The position numbers were made by a program, and so were the translations under genes. Of a DNA stretch of 21,295 nt, positions 13,996 through 20,263 are shown piece by piece. Under the pieces are notes generated by a model. That model was not told the DNA's origin. It worked only from the letters and a program-made list of their open reading frames with translations, and did no database searches. The first letter of the stretch is position 1; each line of letters begins with the position of its first letter. This DNA comes from Flavobacteriales bacterium UBA5422 (GTDB taxonomy: Bacteria; Bacteroidota; Bacteroidia; Flavobacteriales_D; Crocinitomicaceae), in contig DHNG01000039.1 of NCBI GenBank assembly GCA_002409405.1, positions 1-21,295 of the forward strand, read 5' to 3'.

Positions 13996-14238
13996 ATGAA
14001 CAACAAATTTAAGGACTTTCCTCAGTATCGAATGCTGTCAGGCAGAAAAGTGTATTATAAAATAATTTCTGATGAGCAATTTATAGAATTATCATGGATT
14101 GGTAATAAGCCAATGAGATATGTTGTGACAGCAGTACAATATCCTGAACGATTAAAAATAATGGATTTACTCGCATGTGAATCTCCTTACGAACTGCTTT
14201 CTGATCAGGAGGTAGAACTGCTTGATTTTGATGTTTAA
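13996..14238 (+). CDS. Small conserved-looking protein of unknown function
   Basis: This 80-aa acidic protein (MNNKFKDFPQYRML start) has no signal peptide or membrane segment. It has a mixed beta/alpha pattern: KVYYKIISDEQFIELSWIG, then YVVTAVQYPERLKIMDLL, and an acidic tail. Its codon use and the tight packing between two genes support it being real. Its stop codon overlaps the stop codon of the convergent hydrolase through a shared TTAA (14235-14238). I do not recognise a family. Confidence 0.65.
   Translation: MNNKFKDFPQYRMLSGRKVYYKIISDEQFIELSWIGNKPMRYVVTAVQYPERLKIMDLLACESPYELLSDQEVELLDFDV
14004..14011 (-). promoter_or_regulatory. Candidate -7 box for the nth operon
   Basis: On the minus strand TAAATTTG (14011-14004) is an exact TAnnTTTG match, 22 nt upstream of the 13982 start. 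No convincing -33 element is seen. It lies inside the opposite reading frame. Confidence 0.4.
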
Positions 14239-15533
14239 TATTTGACTAATTTTTGTATTGTGTTTATATCATTAATTGATTTTATATGAATGAAATAAAT
14301 GCCTCGATCTAAACTTTTAATATCAATCTGATTGTTCTGAAGGCTTTCCTTTTCCAATACAACCTGACCGTTGGAATTATAAATGGTCACGGTGCGAATT
14401 GTATTGAGGGATTGAATTGAGATAAAATCAATTGCCGGATTAGGAGAGATTGCTATTTCTTCATAACTAATATTATTAAATCCTAGAGGCTCGCAAGCTA
14501 AGTCATTCAGATAATCCCAGATTTCATTGTGGAGTAAATAAGGTACCAGCCCTCCGTTTGGAGCTTCACCCATTCGTATCCATACGATGTTTTCACTGGG
14601 AATAATATCAATAAATTGCCCGTTCATCCCTAGGGCTGCGATCATATCCGCAGGTGCCGCAGGAGTAAGTGACCCTGGAAATACGATTTGTGTCCCTGGC
14701 ATCATAAATGAAGATTGACCATTTAGCCACCATAGATAACCATATGAATTGTTGATGGATTGTGAAGGTGTAACCATTTGATCGAAATAAGCCTGGTCTG
14801 TCATCAGTTGATTTCCATTCCAGTTTCCCTGGTTGAGAATAAGTAGTCCAAATCGAGCCATACTCCTGGCTGTGCTAAAGAACACATTATTATAATCAAC
14901 GGAATAGAACATACCTGTCATTCCTGTTGGATTCTTTAATTTTTGGGTTGTATAACTATTGAGAGATACGCCTGTAGCATTTTCGATAACCCCATCTAAT
15001 AATGTATAGGGACCGTTGTGATATGCCCAACGATCACCAGCATCAGCTTTGTATATCAGGCATGTATCCAATGTGCAGAAATTATCAGGAACCCCGTCAT
15101 CAAGACCTGATGTCATCGTTAATTGATGACGAACAGTGATTTTTTCTTCTTGTTCACTTGTACAGTCAGTCCATCCTTGACCTAAATAGTGAGCAGTTGT
15201 ATCTGTTATTGATAAGTGTCCTTCCTGTTGAGCGATACCCGTCATAAACGAAGTGATTGTTTTTCCTGCTGAAGCCCAGTACCAGGTACTGTTTTGATCG
15301 AATGATCCAAAATATTTTTCTAAAACAATCTTTCCGTCTTTTAATAAAATAAATGCTTTGGAATTATTGTTCTCAAGATAGTCATACATTGCATCAATTT
15401 TTTGTTGACACCATCCCAATGATTGGGGAGACAATGTATCCCATGTGTTTCCGGAAGCCGGAGGGAAATACATGGATTGAGAGAAAGAATTTGTCGTTAG
15501 CAATACGATTGTCAGAGTTTGTAATGTTTTCAT
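14235..15533 (-). CDS. Secreted class C beta-lactamase-like serine hydrolase with T9SS type A sorting domain
   Basis: This protein is 432 aa from the ATG at 15533 (MKTLQTLTIV), which gives a good signal peptide (residues 1-19, ending SFSQ). The frame is open upstream with an ATG at 15608, but that would bury the signal. The catalytic core fits the beta-lactamase/penicillin-binding transpeptidase fold: nucleophile S88 and K91 in SAGK, the YxN motif Y171-H-N173, and a later GMNGQFIDI segment near the KTG-equivalent strand. Family members include esterases, amidases and D-aminopeptidases, so a lactamase role should not be assumed. The last ~78 residues (IAISPNPAIDFISI then GQVVLEKE and a short hydrophobic end) form a type A T9SS sorting domain, implying secretion to the surface. 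Substrate is unknown. Confidence 0.88.
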   Translation of the reverse strand: MKTLQTLTIVLLTTNSFSQSMYFPPASGNTWDTLSPQSLGWCQQKIDAMYDYLENNNSKAFILLKDGKIVLEKYFGSFDQNSTWYWASAGKTITSFMTGIAQQEGHLSITDTTAHYLGQGWTDCTSEQEEKITVRHQLTMTSGLDDGVPDNFCTLDTCLIYKADAGDRWAYHNGPYTLLDGVIENATGVSLNSYTTQKLKNPTGMTGMFYSVDYNNVFFSTARSMARFGLLILNQGNWNGNQLMTDQAYFDQMVTPSQSINNSYGYLWWLNGQSSFMMPGTQIVFPGSLTPAAPADMIAALGMNGQFIDIIPSENIVWIRMGEAPNGGLVPYLLHNEIWDYLNDLACEPLGFNNISYEEIAISPNPAIDFISIQSLNTIRTVTIYNSNGQVVLEKESLQNNQIDIKSLDRGIYFIHIKSINDINTIQKLVKY

Positions 15534-15637
15534 ATCCAATGTGTAAATTAATAAAGCTAAGTTAGTTTTTTTTATAAATTCATACACGTCGAAACATGTT
15601 AATTTCATGGTGAGATAACTTTATTTTGAAAATTTGT

Positions 15638-15660
15638 AATATCGCAATATTACGATATGG
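15638..15660. repeat. Interspersed ATCG-rich near-palindrome, copy 3
   Basis: AATATCGCAATATTACGATA and the next three bases contain the same 20-mer as copy 1, identical over 20 of 20 bases. It lies between the hydrolase and fabF, about 50 nt upstream of the fabF -7 box. Confidence 0.7.
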
Positions 15661-15709
15661 TTTGAAAACCAGATTCTTATAGGAAAGGTTTCAATAAGCA
15701 CTTTTTTTA

Positions 15710-15717
15710 TATTTTTG
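15710..15717 (+). promoter_or_regulatory. Candidate -7 box of fabF
   Basis: TATTTTTG matches TAnnTTTG and lies 20 nt upstream of the fabF start. The -33 element is not clear. Confidence 0.45.
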
Positions 15718-15737
15718 TCGCTGTTTATATAAGATCT

Positions 15738-16982
15738 ATGAGAAGAGTAGTTGTTACTGGATTAGGTGCCTTGACACCAATAGGAAATGATGTAACCAGT
15801 TTCTGGAATAATCTGGTGAATGGAGTTAGTGGGGCTGGGCCGATCACAAAATTTGATACTGAAAAATTTAAAACCCGGTTTGCTTGTGAGTTAAAAGATT
15901 TTGATCCGGCAGATCATTTTCATGTAAAAGAATTGCGTCAGTACGACCGTTTTTCTTTATATGCACTTTATGCCGTTGAACAAGCCATTCAAAGTGAGCA
16001 GATTGATGTTGAACAGTTAAACAAAAATAGAGTAGGAGTTATCTGGGGATCAGGAAATGGAGGAATTCAGACGTTTCAGGATCAGATGAAAGAATATTGT
16101 GAAGGCGATGGAACGCCTCGTTTTACTCCATTCTTTATTCCACGCATTTTAGTGGATATTGCCTCGGGAATTATTTCAATTAAGTATGGTTTTCGGGGAG
16201 TTAACTTTTGCCCCGTTTCTGCCTGTGCAACATCAAATACAGCTTTAATTGAAGCCTTTAACTATATAAAATGGGACAAGGCAGATATGATCATAACAGG
16301 AGGATCGGAAGCAGCAATCAATGAGGCTGCAATCGGAGGGTTTTCTTCTGCAAAAGCATTATCGACGAGAAATGAATCTCCGGAAACGGCTTCACGTCCT
16401 TTTGATGTAACACGTGATGGGTTTGTTATGGGAGAAGGAGCCGGAGCGATTATCCTGGAAGAATATGAGCATGCTGTAAAAAGAGGAGCAACGATTTATG
16501 CTGAAATTGTTGGCGGAGGAATGGCGGCTGATGCATACCATTTGACAGGAACACATCCCGAAGGAGAAGGTGCCGTATTGGGAATGAATGAAGCCCTTCG
16601 TGAAGCTGGAATTAAAGCGGAGGAAGTAGACTATGTTAACATGCATGCGACATCGACTGCTCAGGGAGATACTTCCGAGTTGATTGCTGTGAAACGTGTA
16701 TTCGGAGAACGGAAATCTTTGTCTGTTTCAGCTACTAAATCAATGACAGGCCATTTATTAGGAGCAGCAGGTGCAATTGAAGGGATCGCATGTATTCTGG
16801 CATTGAAAAATGGAATTGTACCTCCAACAATCAATACAAAAGAAATAGAACCGGAATATAAAGAGATGTATAATTTCCCGCTTGAAAAAGGAGAGAAACA
16901 ATCCTTGACTTATGCTATGAGCAATACATTTGGTTTCGGTGGACATATTGCAAGTGTCCTGTTCAAGAAATTCGAGGAGTAG
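15738..16982 (+). CDS. fabF: Beta-ketoacyl-ACP synthase II
   Basis: This 414-aa cytoplasmic condensing enzyme elongates acyl-ACP with malonyl-ACP in type II fatty acid synthesis. The thiolase-fold signature VSACATSNTA puts the nucleophile at C163. The catalytic histidines are H303 in NMHATSTAQGD and H339 in KSMTGHLLGAAG, with K334 in the same stretch. The C-terminal NTFGFGGHIASVLF contains the FGFGG gating loop. The N-terminus RRVVVTGLGALTPIGND and the length are canonical. Acyl carrier protein (acpP) is a frequent upstream neighbour of fabF but is not here, so it stands alone under its own promoter. The stop is separated by only 2 nt from that of the convergent DUF454 gene. Confidence 0.96.
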   Translation: MRRVVVTGLGALTPIGNDVTSFWNNLVNGVSGAGPITKFDTEKFKTRFACELKDFDPADHFHVKELRQYDRFSLYALYAVEQAIQSEQIDVEQLNKNRVGVIWGSGNGGIQTFQDQMKEYCEGDGTPRFTPFFIPRILVDIASGIISIKYGFRGVNFCPVSACATSNTALIEAFNYIKWDKADMIITGGSEAAINEAAIGGFSSAKALSTRNESPETASRPFDVTRDGFVMGEGAGAIILEEYEHAVKRGATIYAEIVGGGMAADAYHLTGTHPEGEGAVLGMNEALREAGIKAEEVDYVNMHATSTAQGDTSELIAVKRVFGERKSLSVSATKSMTGHLLGAAGAIEGIACILALKNGIVPPTINTKEIEPEYKEMYNFPLEKGEKQSLTYAMSNTFGFGGHIASVLFKKFEE

Positions 16983-16984
16983 TT

Positions 16985-17359
16985 TTAACGCTCCTTGGTT
17001 TCTTTTTTTGTTTTCATAAACAGGCCAAAATAAATAAGGTGGCCAATGAAAACCATTGATAGAATAATTCGTAGATAGGTGTTTTCAACAAAATAAAAAC
17101 TGATCGAAACAACAACCAATACGGAAATCAATATTTCAATCTTTTTTCGAAGGGGAACAGGTCTGTTAGGACGATAACTTTCGATATAATCCGTGTACAT
17201 CTTTGTAGAAACGAACCAACGATGAAATTTCTCTGAACCTTTAGAAAAACAAAAGAGCGTTAGCAGAAAGAAAGGAGTGGTAGGAAGGAGTGGTAAAAAA
17301 ATACCTAAGACCCCCAGTCCTAATGAAATGCATCCAAAAGTAACCCAAAAGTATTTCAC
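16985..17359 (-). CDS. DUF454 (YbaN-like) inner membrane protein
   Basis: This is a 124-aa integral membrane protein. Two hydrophobic stretches near the N-terminus (residues ~4-36) flank the family signature GVLGIFLPLLPTTPFFLL. The cytoplasmic-like middle FCFSKGSEKFHRWF is also typical of DUF454/YbaN. Two more hydrophobic helices follow (~73-110), and the tail is highly basic. The function of the family is unknown. A plausible -7 box on the minus strand (TACATTTG, 17385-17378) lies 19 nt upstream. It is convergent with fabF with almost no gap, which leaves no room for a dedicated terminator. Confidence 0.88.
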   Translation of the reverse strand: MKYFWVTFGCISLGLGVLGIFLPLLPTTPFFLLTLFCFSKGSEKFHRWFVSTKMYTDYIESYRPNRPVPLRKKIEILISVLVVVSISFYFVENTYLRIILSMVFIGHLIYFGLFMKTKKETKER

Positions 17360-17377
17360 AATTCAAATTTCTGGATG

Positions 17378-17385
17378 CAAATGTA
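17378..17385 (-). promoter_or_regulatory. Candidate -7 box of the DUF454 gene
   Basis: TACATTTG on the minus strand matches TAnnTTTG exactly and is 19 nt upstream of the start codon. No good -33 box is seen. Confidence 0.42.
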
Positions 17386-17409
17386 CGGCTATCTTACGAG
17401 AAATAGAGT

Positions 17410-17455
17410 GGATAAAAAGAAAATATCTTCTGTCATTAGCGACAGAAGATATTTT
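17410..17455 (-). terminator. Strong intrinsic terminator of the sigma/anti-sigma operon
   Basis: A perfect 15-bp inverted repeat, AAAATATCTTCTGTC (17420-17434) and GACAGAAGATATTTT (17441-17455), encloses a 6-nt loop. On the minus strand it is followed by CTTTTTATCC. It lies 32 nt beyond the stop codon of the anti-sigma-like gene. Confidence 0.85.
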
Positions 17456-17487
17456 CCAAATAATAGAAGTAGTTGTAGTACTGATGG

Positions 17488-18840
17488 TTATAATCTCACA
17501 ACAATACCTGAATATTCTTTTCTTTCGCCCGGTTCAGGTGTTGCCAAAATGACTTTCCACGCATATGATTTGTTTTCTTCAACCAGACGGTTTGTATTTC
17601 TGTCAATCCCGTCCCATCCTTCTTTAGAAGTTGTCTCGTATATAATCGCTCCGGTTCTCGGTTCAATAATCATTAATCTGAAATCTGTATTTCGCATCGT
17701 TAATGCAATCGGAATGAACTTGTTTTTACGGTTATCATCACTTTGAGGCATAAAAGCGGATGGTGCTAACAGGTTGTAATCTTCATCTACTGTAACGGAT
17801 TTTGTAACAGAATTTTTACATCCGGAACTATTCTTTCCTGTCAACGTGATCTCATGTATTCCTTTTTTATAGAAATGAGCATATGCTTTCGTTCCGTGTT
17901 GTTTCATCGAACTTCCTTCAAAACTCCACTCAAAACCTGTTGCATCAGAATAAGACTCAAGAGGAATTGATGGAATCCCGTTTTCATATTTAATTTCATC
18001 GTTAATCACAAAATCAACCGTTGGCGATTCCTTGACACTGAATGATGTGCCGGTCGATGACTTTTTTGCTGTAATTGTATAGGTTCCTGCGTCGCCTGTT
18101 TGATAAGTGATTGTTTTTCCTGCCGGAATTACCTGTTCTTTTCCATCTGGTGATGTAACAATCAAATCCGAATTACTGTTTTTGTTTGTAATGGAAGCAG
18201 ATGAGTGCTCACAAACCGTATAATCAATATCAGGGAAAATTAGTTCCGTTTTCTGATTACCTCCGCTCGGGTTGTTAATTAATCCGCCCGAAACATCATT
18301 TTTATATGCGTCAGAAGAAGGATTTTTACCTGTTGTATTCGGTTGTGCATATTCAGTTGCTACATTTTTTGGAGCAGTTGCAGGTAGTTTAGTATCTGTT
18401 TTGGATAATTTATCCCCTGATGAAAGACGTTGCTCGGATTGTTGGTTATCTTTTGTATAATTTGATTCAGCAGTCAGTTGCTCCGAATCATTTTTCGTTG
18501 ATAAACCAATACCTCCTCCTTGTGTTTTCGATTGATCAGCAGTTGAAGTGTTATTGCCTGTACCTTGTTCAACCGAAGGAACTGCTGTGGCAACTTTATT
18601 TTGATCAGCCGAATCATCAGTCGTCAGCATAAAAATCAAAGCCGAAGCCACAATTACAGCGACCGTTGATTCTGCGATCCATTTCATTCCTGAGCCGGAA
18701 GAAGGGGATTTTGGAGCATTCCCCGATGTCTGCTGGATCTTATCCAGCTTGTCATTAAGTGCATTCCAGGCAGCAGTATTGTATGGTAATTCATACTGCT
18801 CAAATGCGTCCTTAAAATTATTGTCCAAATTACTATTCAT
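17488..18840 (-). CDS. Membrane-anchored anti-sigma-like protein with CHU_C (T9SS type B-like) C-terminal domain
   Basis: This 450-aa protein lies directly downstream of an ECF sigma gene (5 nt). Residues 1-52 are a short cytoplasmic segment (DNNFKDAFEQYELPYNTAAWNAL) of the kind found at the head of sigma-linked membrane proteins in Bacteroidota. Residues ~54-72 are one transmembrane helix. Residues ~75-210 are a Ser/Thr/Asn/Gln-rich linker. Residues ~210-350 hold one or two Ig/PKD-like beta domains. Residues ~356-450 match the gliding-motility-associated C-terminal domain (AFMPQSDDNRKNKF, FRLMIIEPRTGAIIYET, KEGWDGIDR). CHU_C normally directs secreted proteins to the type IX system, but here there is no cleavable signal peptide and the N-terminal anchor should hold it in the inner membrane. 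The likely role, by gene order, is to hold the sigma factor inactive until a periplasmic cue arrives. No classical zinc anti-sigma domain is visible, so this is inference. Confidence 0.78.
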   Translation of the reverse strand: MNSNLDNNFKDAFEQYELPYNTAAWNALNDKLDKIQQTSGNAPKSPSSGSGMKWIAESTVAVIVASALIFMLTTDDSADQNKVATAVPSVEQGTGNNTSTADQSKTQGGGIGLSTKNDSEQLTAESNYTKDNQQSEQRLSSGDKLSKTDTKLPATAPKNVATEYAQPNTTGKNPSSDAYKNDVSGGLINNPSGGNQKTELIFPDIDYTVCEHSSASITNKNSNSDLIVTSPDGKEQVIPAGKTITYQTGDAGTYTITAKKSSTGTSFSVKESPTVDFVINDEIKYENGIPSIPLESYSDATGFEWSFEGSSMKQHGTKAYAHFYKKGIHEITLTGKNSSGCKNSVTKSVTVDEDYNLLAPSAFMPQSDDNRKNKFIPIALTMRNTDFRLMIIEPRTGAIIYETTSKEGWDGIDRNTNRLVEENKSYAWKVILATPEPGERKEYSGIVVRL

Positions 18841-18845
18841 TTTCT

Positions 18846-19415
18846 TTAGTATATTTTGGTAAATTGTTGACTTAGTATTGCTTTTAAATTCAATTTTGCC
18901 TTTGCAAGGTTGGATTTTGATGTTCCTTCTGTTATTCCCAGCTTTTCAGCGATTTCTTTGTGCGAATAATTTTCAATCACAAACATGTTAAAAACAGTTC
19001 GGTATGCCGGAGATAATTGCTGTACTGCTTCCAGTGCCAACTCTCCTTTCAATGTCATACTTTCAATGTTTTCCGCTTCTACAACAGGGTCCTCTGTGTC
19101 ATACACAAAATCAGTGTCTGTTCCGGATAACAAGGGGTCTTTTTTTGTTTTTCGAATGTAGTCAATTGCCGTGTTTGCAACAATCCGGCGTGTCCACCCT
19201 TCAAACGACCCTTTAAAATCATATCCATCCAATTTCTCAAAGATCTTGATAAAACCATTTTGAAGTACTTCTTCAGCAGTGTCTCTGTCTGAGATGTAGC
19301 GAAGAGCAACAACGATCAGCTTTCCATAATACAGTTGAAAGAGCCGTTCCTGAGCACGGCGGTCGTTTTGTAAACATCCCTCAATTACTTTATGTACATC
19401 CACTCGTTTCTCCAC
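18846..19415 (-). CDS. ECF-type RNA polymerase sigma factor
   Basis: This is a 189-aa extracytoplasmic-function sigma-70. Region 2 spans ~20-90, with DRDTAEEVLQNGFIKIFEKL and the -10 recognition segment FEGWTRRIVANTAIDYIRK. Region 4 is at ~125-180, with LSPAYRTVFNMFVIENYSHKEIAEKLGITEGTSKSNL, shown here by its core YSHKEIAEKLGITEGTSKS that reads the -35 element. A linker of about 30 acidic residues separates them. The start is GTG at 19415 (a TAA lies two codons upstream in frame, and no ATG is available). A second GTG four codons in (19403) is an alternative. It is the first gene of a two-gene operon with the membrane partner and diverges from ndk. A GGCAAC-N16-CGTC element upstream suggests autoregulation. 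Confidence 0.93.
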   Translation of the reverse strand: MEKRVDVHKVIEGCLQNDRRAQERLFQLYYGKLIVVALRYISDRDTAEEVLQNGFIKIFEKLDGYDFKGSFEGWTRRIVANTAIDYIRKTKKDPLLSGTDTDFVYDTEDPVVEAENIESMTLKGELALEAVQQLSPAYRTVFNMFVIENYSHKEIAEKLGITEGTSKSNLAKAKLNLKAILSQQFTKIY

Positions 19416-19431
19416 GTTTTACTGTTTTAAT

Positions 19432-19457
19432 GACGCATGCTTTTATTAATGGTTGCC
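19432..19457 (-). promoter_or_regulatory. Candidate autoregulatory ECF promoter
   Basis: On the minus strand GGCAAC (19457-19452) and CGTC (19435-19432) are separated by exactly 16 nt. This is the spacing and element form (AAC ... CGTC) known for many ECF sigma promoters. It lies 17 nt upstream of the GTG start, which predicts a very short 5' leader. No TAnnTTTG box is found on this strand in the gap. Confidence 0.5.
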
Positions 19458-19549
19458 TTGTATAGGAATTTAATCCGTGTACACAATTATTTTAAACGAT
19501 AAATTAATAAAAAAAATGATTGTACCGCACTTTTTCAGAAACTTTACAC

Positions 19550-19557
19550 TACTTTTG
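19550..19557 (+). promoter_or_regulatory. Candidate -7 box of ndk
   Basis: TACTTTTG matches TAnnTTTG, 31 nt upstream of the ndk ATG. The -33 element is not convincing. Confidence 0.5.
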
Positions 19558-19588
19558 CGCCCAATTATATAAAGAAATAAAAGAAATT

Positions 19589-20008
19589 ATGGCAACAAAC
19601 AGAACGTTTACAATGCTTAAGCCTGATGCAATTGAAAATGGTTATGCAGGAAAAATTATTGACATGATCATTGGAGCAGGATTCCAAATCAAAGCATTGA
19701 AATATACACGTTTGACAGAAGAGCAAGCGAAAAAGTTTTATGAAGTACACGCAGAAAGACCATTTTATGGTGAATTAGTTGAATACATGACTTCAGGACC
19801 TATCATCGCAGCGATTCTGGAAAAAGAAAATGCCGTTGCAGACTTCCGTACATTGATCGGAGCTACAGACCCTGCAGAAGCAGCAGAAGGTACAATCCGT
19901 AAAAGTTATGCTGAGTCAAAAGGTCGTAATGCAGTTCACGGTTCGGATTCAGACGAAAATGCTGAAATCGAAGGTAAATTCCATTTCACAGCTGCTGAGA
20001 TTTTTTAA
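19589..20008 (+). CDS. ndk: Nucleoside diphosphate kinase
   Basis: This 139-aa enzyme transfers the gamma-phosphate from ATP to nucleoside diphosphates through a phosphohistidine. H117 lies in the signature NAVHGSDSDENAEIE (residues ~114-128). K11 in MLKPDAIENG and the R87/R104/N114 neighbourhood expected for the active site are present. The family length is ~135-150 aa, which fits the ATG at 19589 (MATNRTFTML). The frame is open to 19520 upstream, but that extension is not conserved in the family and overlaps the promoter. It is monocistronic and closed by the terminator at 20025-20058. Confidence 0.97.
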   Translation: MATNRTFTMLKPDAIENGYAGKIIDMIIGAGFQIKALKYTRLTEEQAKKFYEVHAERPFYGELVEYMTSGPIIAAILEKENAVADFRTLIGATDPAEAAEGTIRKSYAESKGRNAVHGSDSDENAEIEGKFHFTAAEIF

Positions 20009-20024
20009 GAAATCAATAAATATG

Positions 20025-20058
20025 AAAAAAAGAGGCGCTTTTAAAGGCCTCTTTTTTA
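20025..20058 (+). terminator. Intrinsic terminator of ndk
   Basis: AAAAAAGAGGC (20026-20036) pairs with GCCTCTTTTTT (20047-20057), giving an 11-bp stem that includes A-T pairs and a 10-nt loop, followed by ATTTTT. Confidence 0.88.
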
Positions 20059-20135
20059 TTTTTGTTACGTCTTAAAAGCAGGTTTTATGCATGATTAGAG
20101 CATTCAACCGGTAATACCAAAAACAAATAATTTGA

Positions 20136-20204
20136 TTATCAGTTGAATAGACTGATAACACTAACAGTAATAAAATACCCTGTTAATCTTGAAAAACAGA
20201 TTAA
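20136..20204. promoter_or_regulatory. Two short inverted repeats upstream of the lectin-domain gene
   Basis: TTATCAGT/ACTGATAA (20136-20143 and 20151-20158, 7-nt loop) and TTAATCT/AGATTAA (20183-20189 and 20198-20204, 8-nt loop) lie in the 205-nt AT-rich leader after the ndk terminator. No exact TAnnTTTG box is found; TGCATTTG at 20206-20213 is a 7/8 match. At this AT content the repeats may be coincidental. Confidence 0.3.
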
Positions 20205-20263
20205 ATGCATTTGAATGAACTTCAAAATAGAACTAAACAACAATTGCTACTAATACAATCGAT

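Noticed and set aside
15534..15608. Upstream extension of the serine hydrolase to an ATG at 15608
   Set aside because: The extension would place 25 residues before a clear signal peptide; the ATG at 15533 is right for an exported protein.
17277..17746. Overlapping plus-strand frames across the sigma-operon terminator
   Set aside because: They run through a perfect terminator hairpin and antisense to the CHU_C domain; no family resemblance.
19520..19588. N-terminal extension of ndk
   Set aside because: It would contain the -7 box of the ndk promoter, and nucleoside diphosphate kinases start at the downstream ATG.
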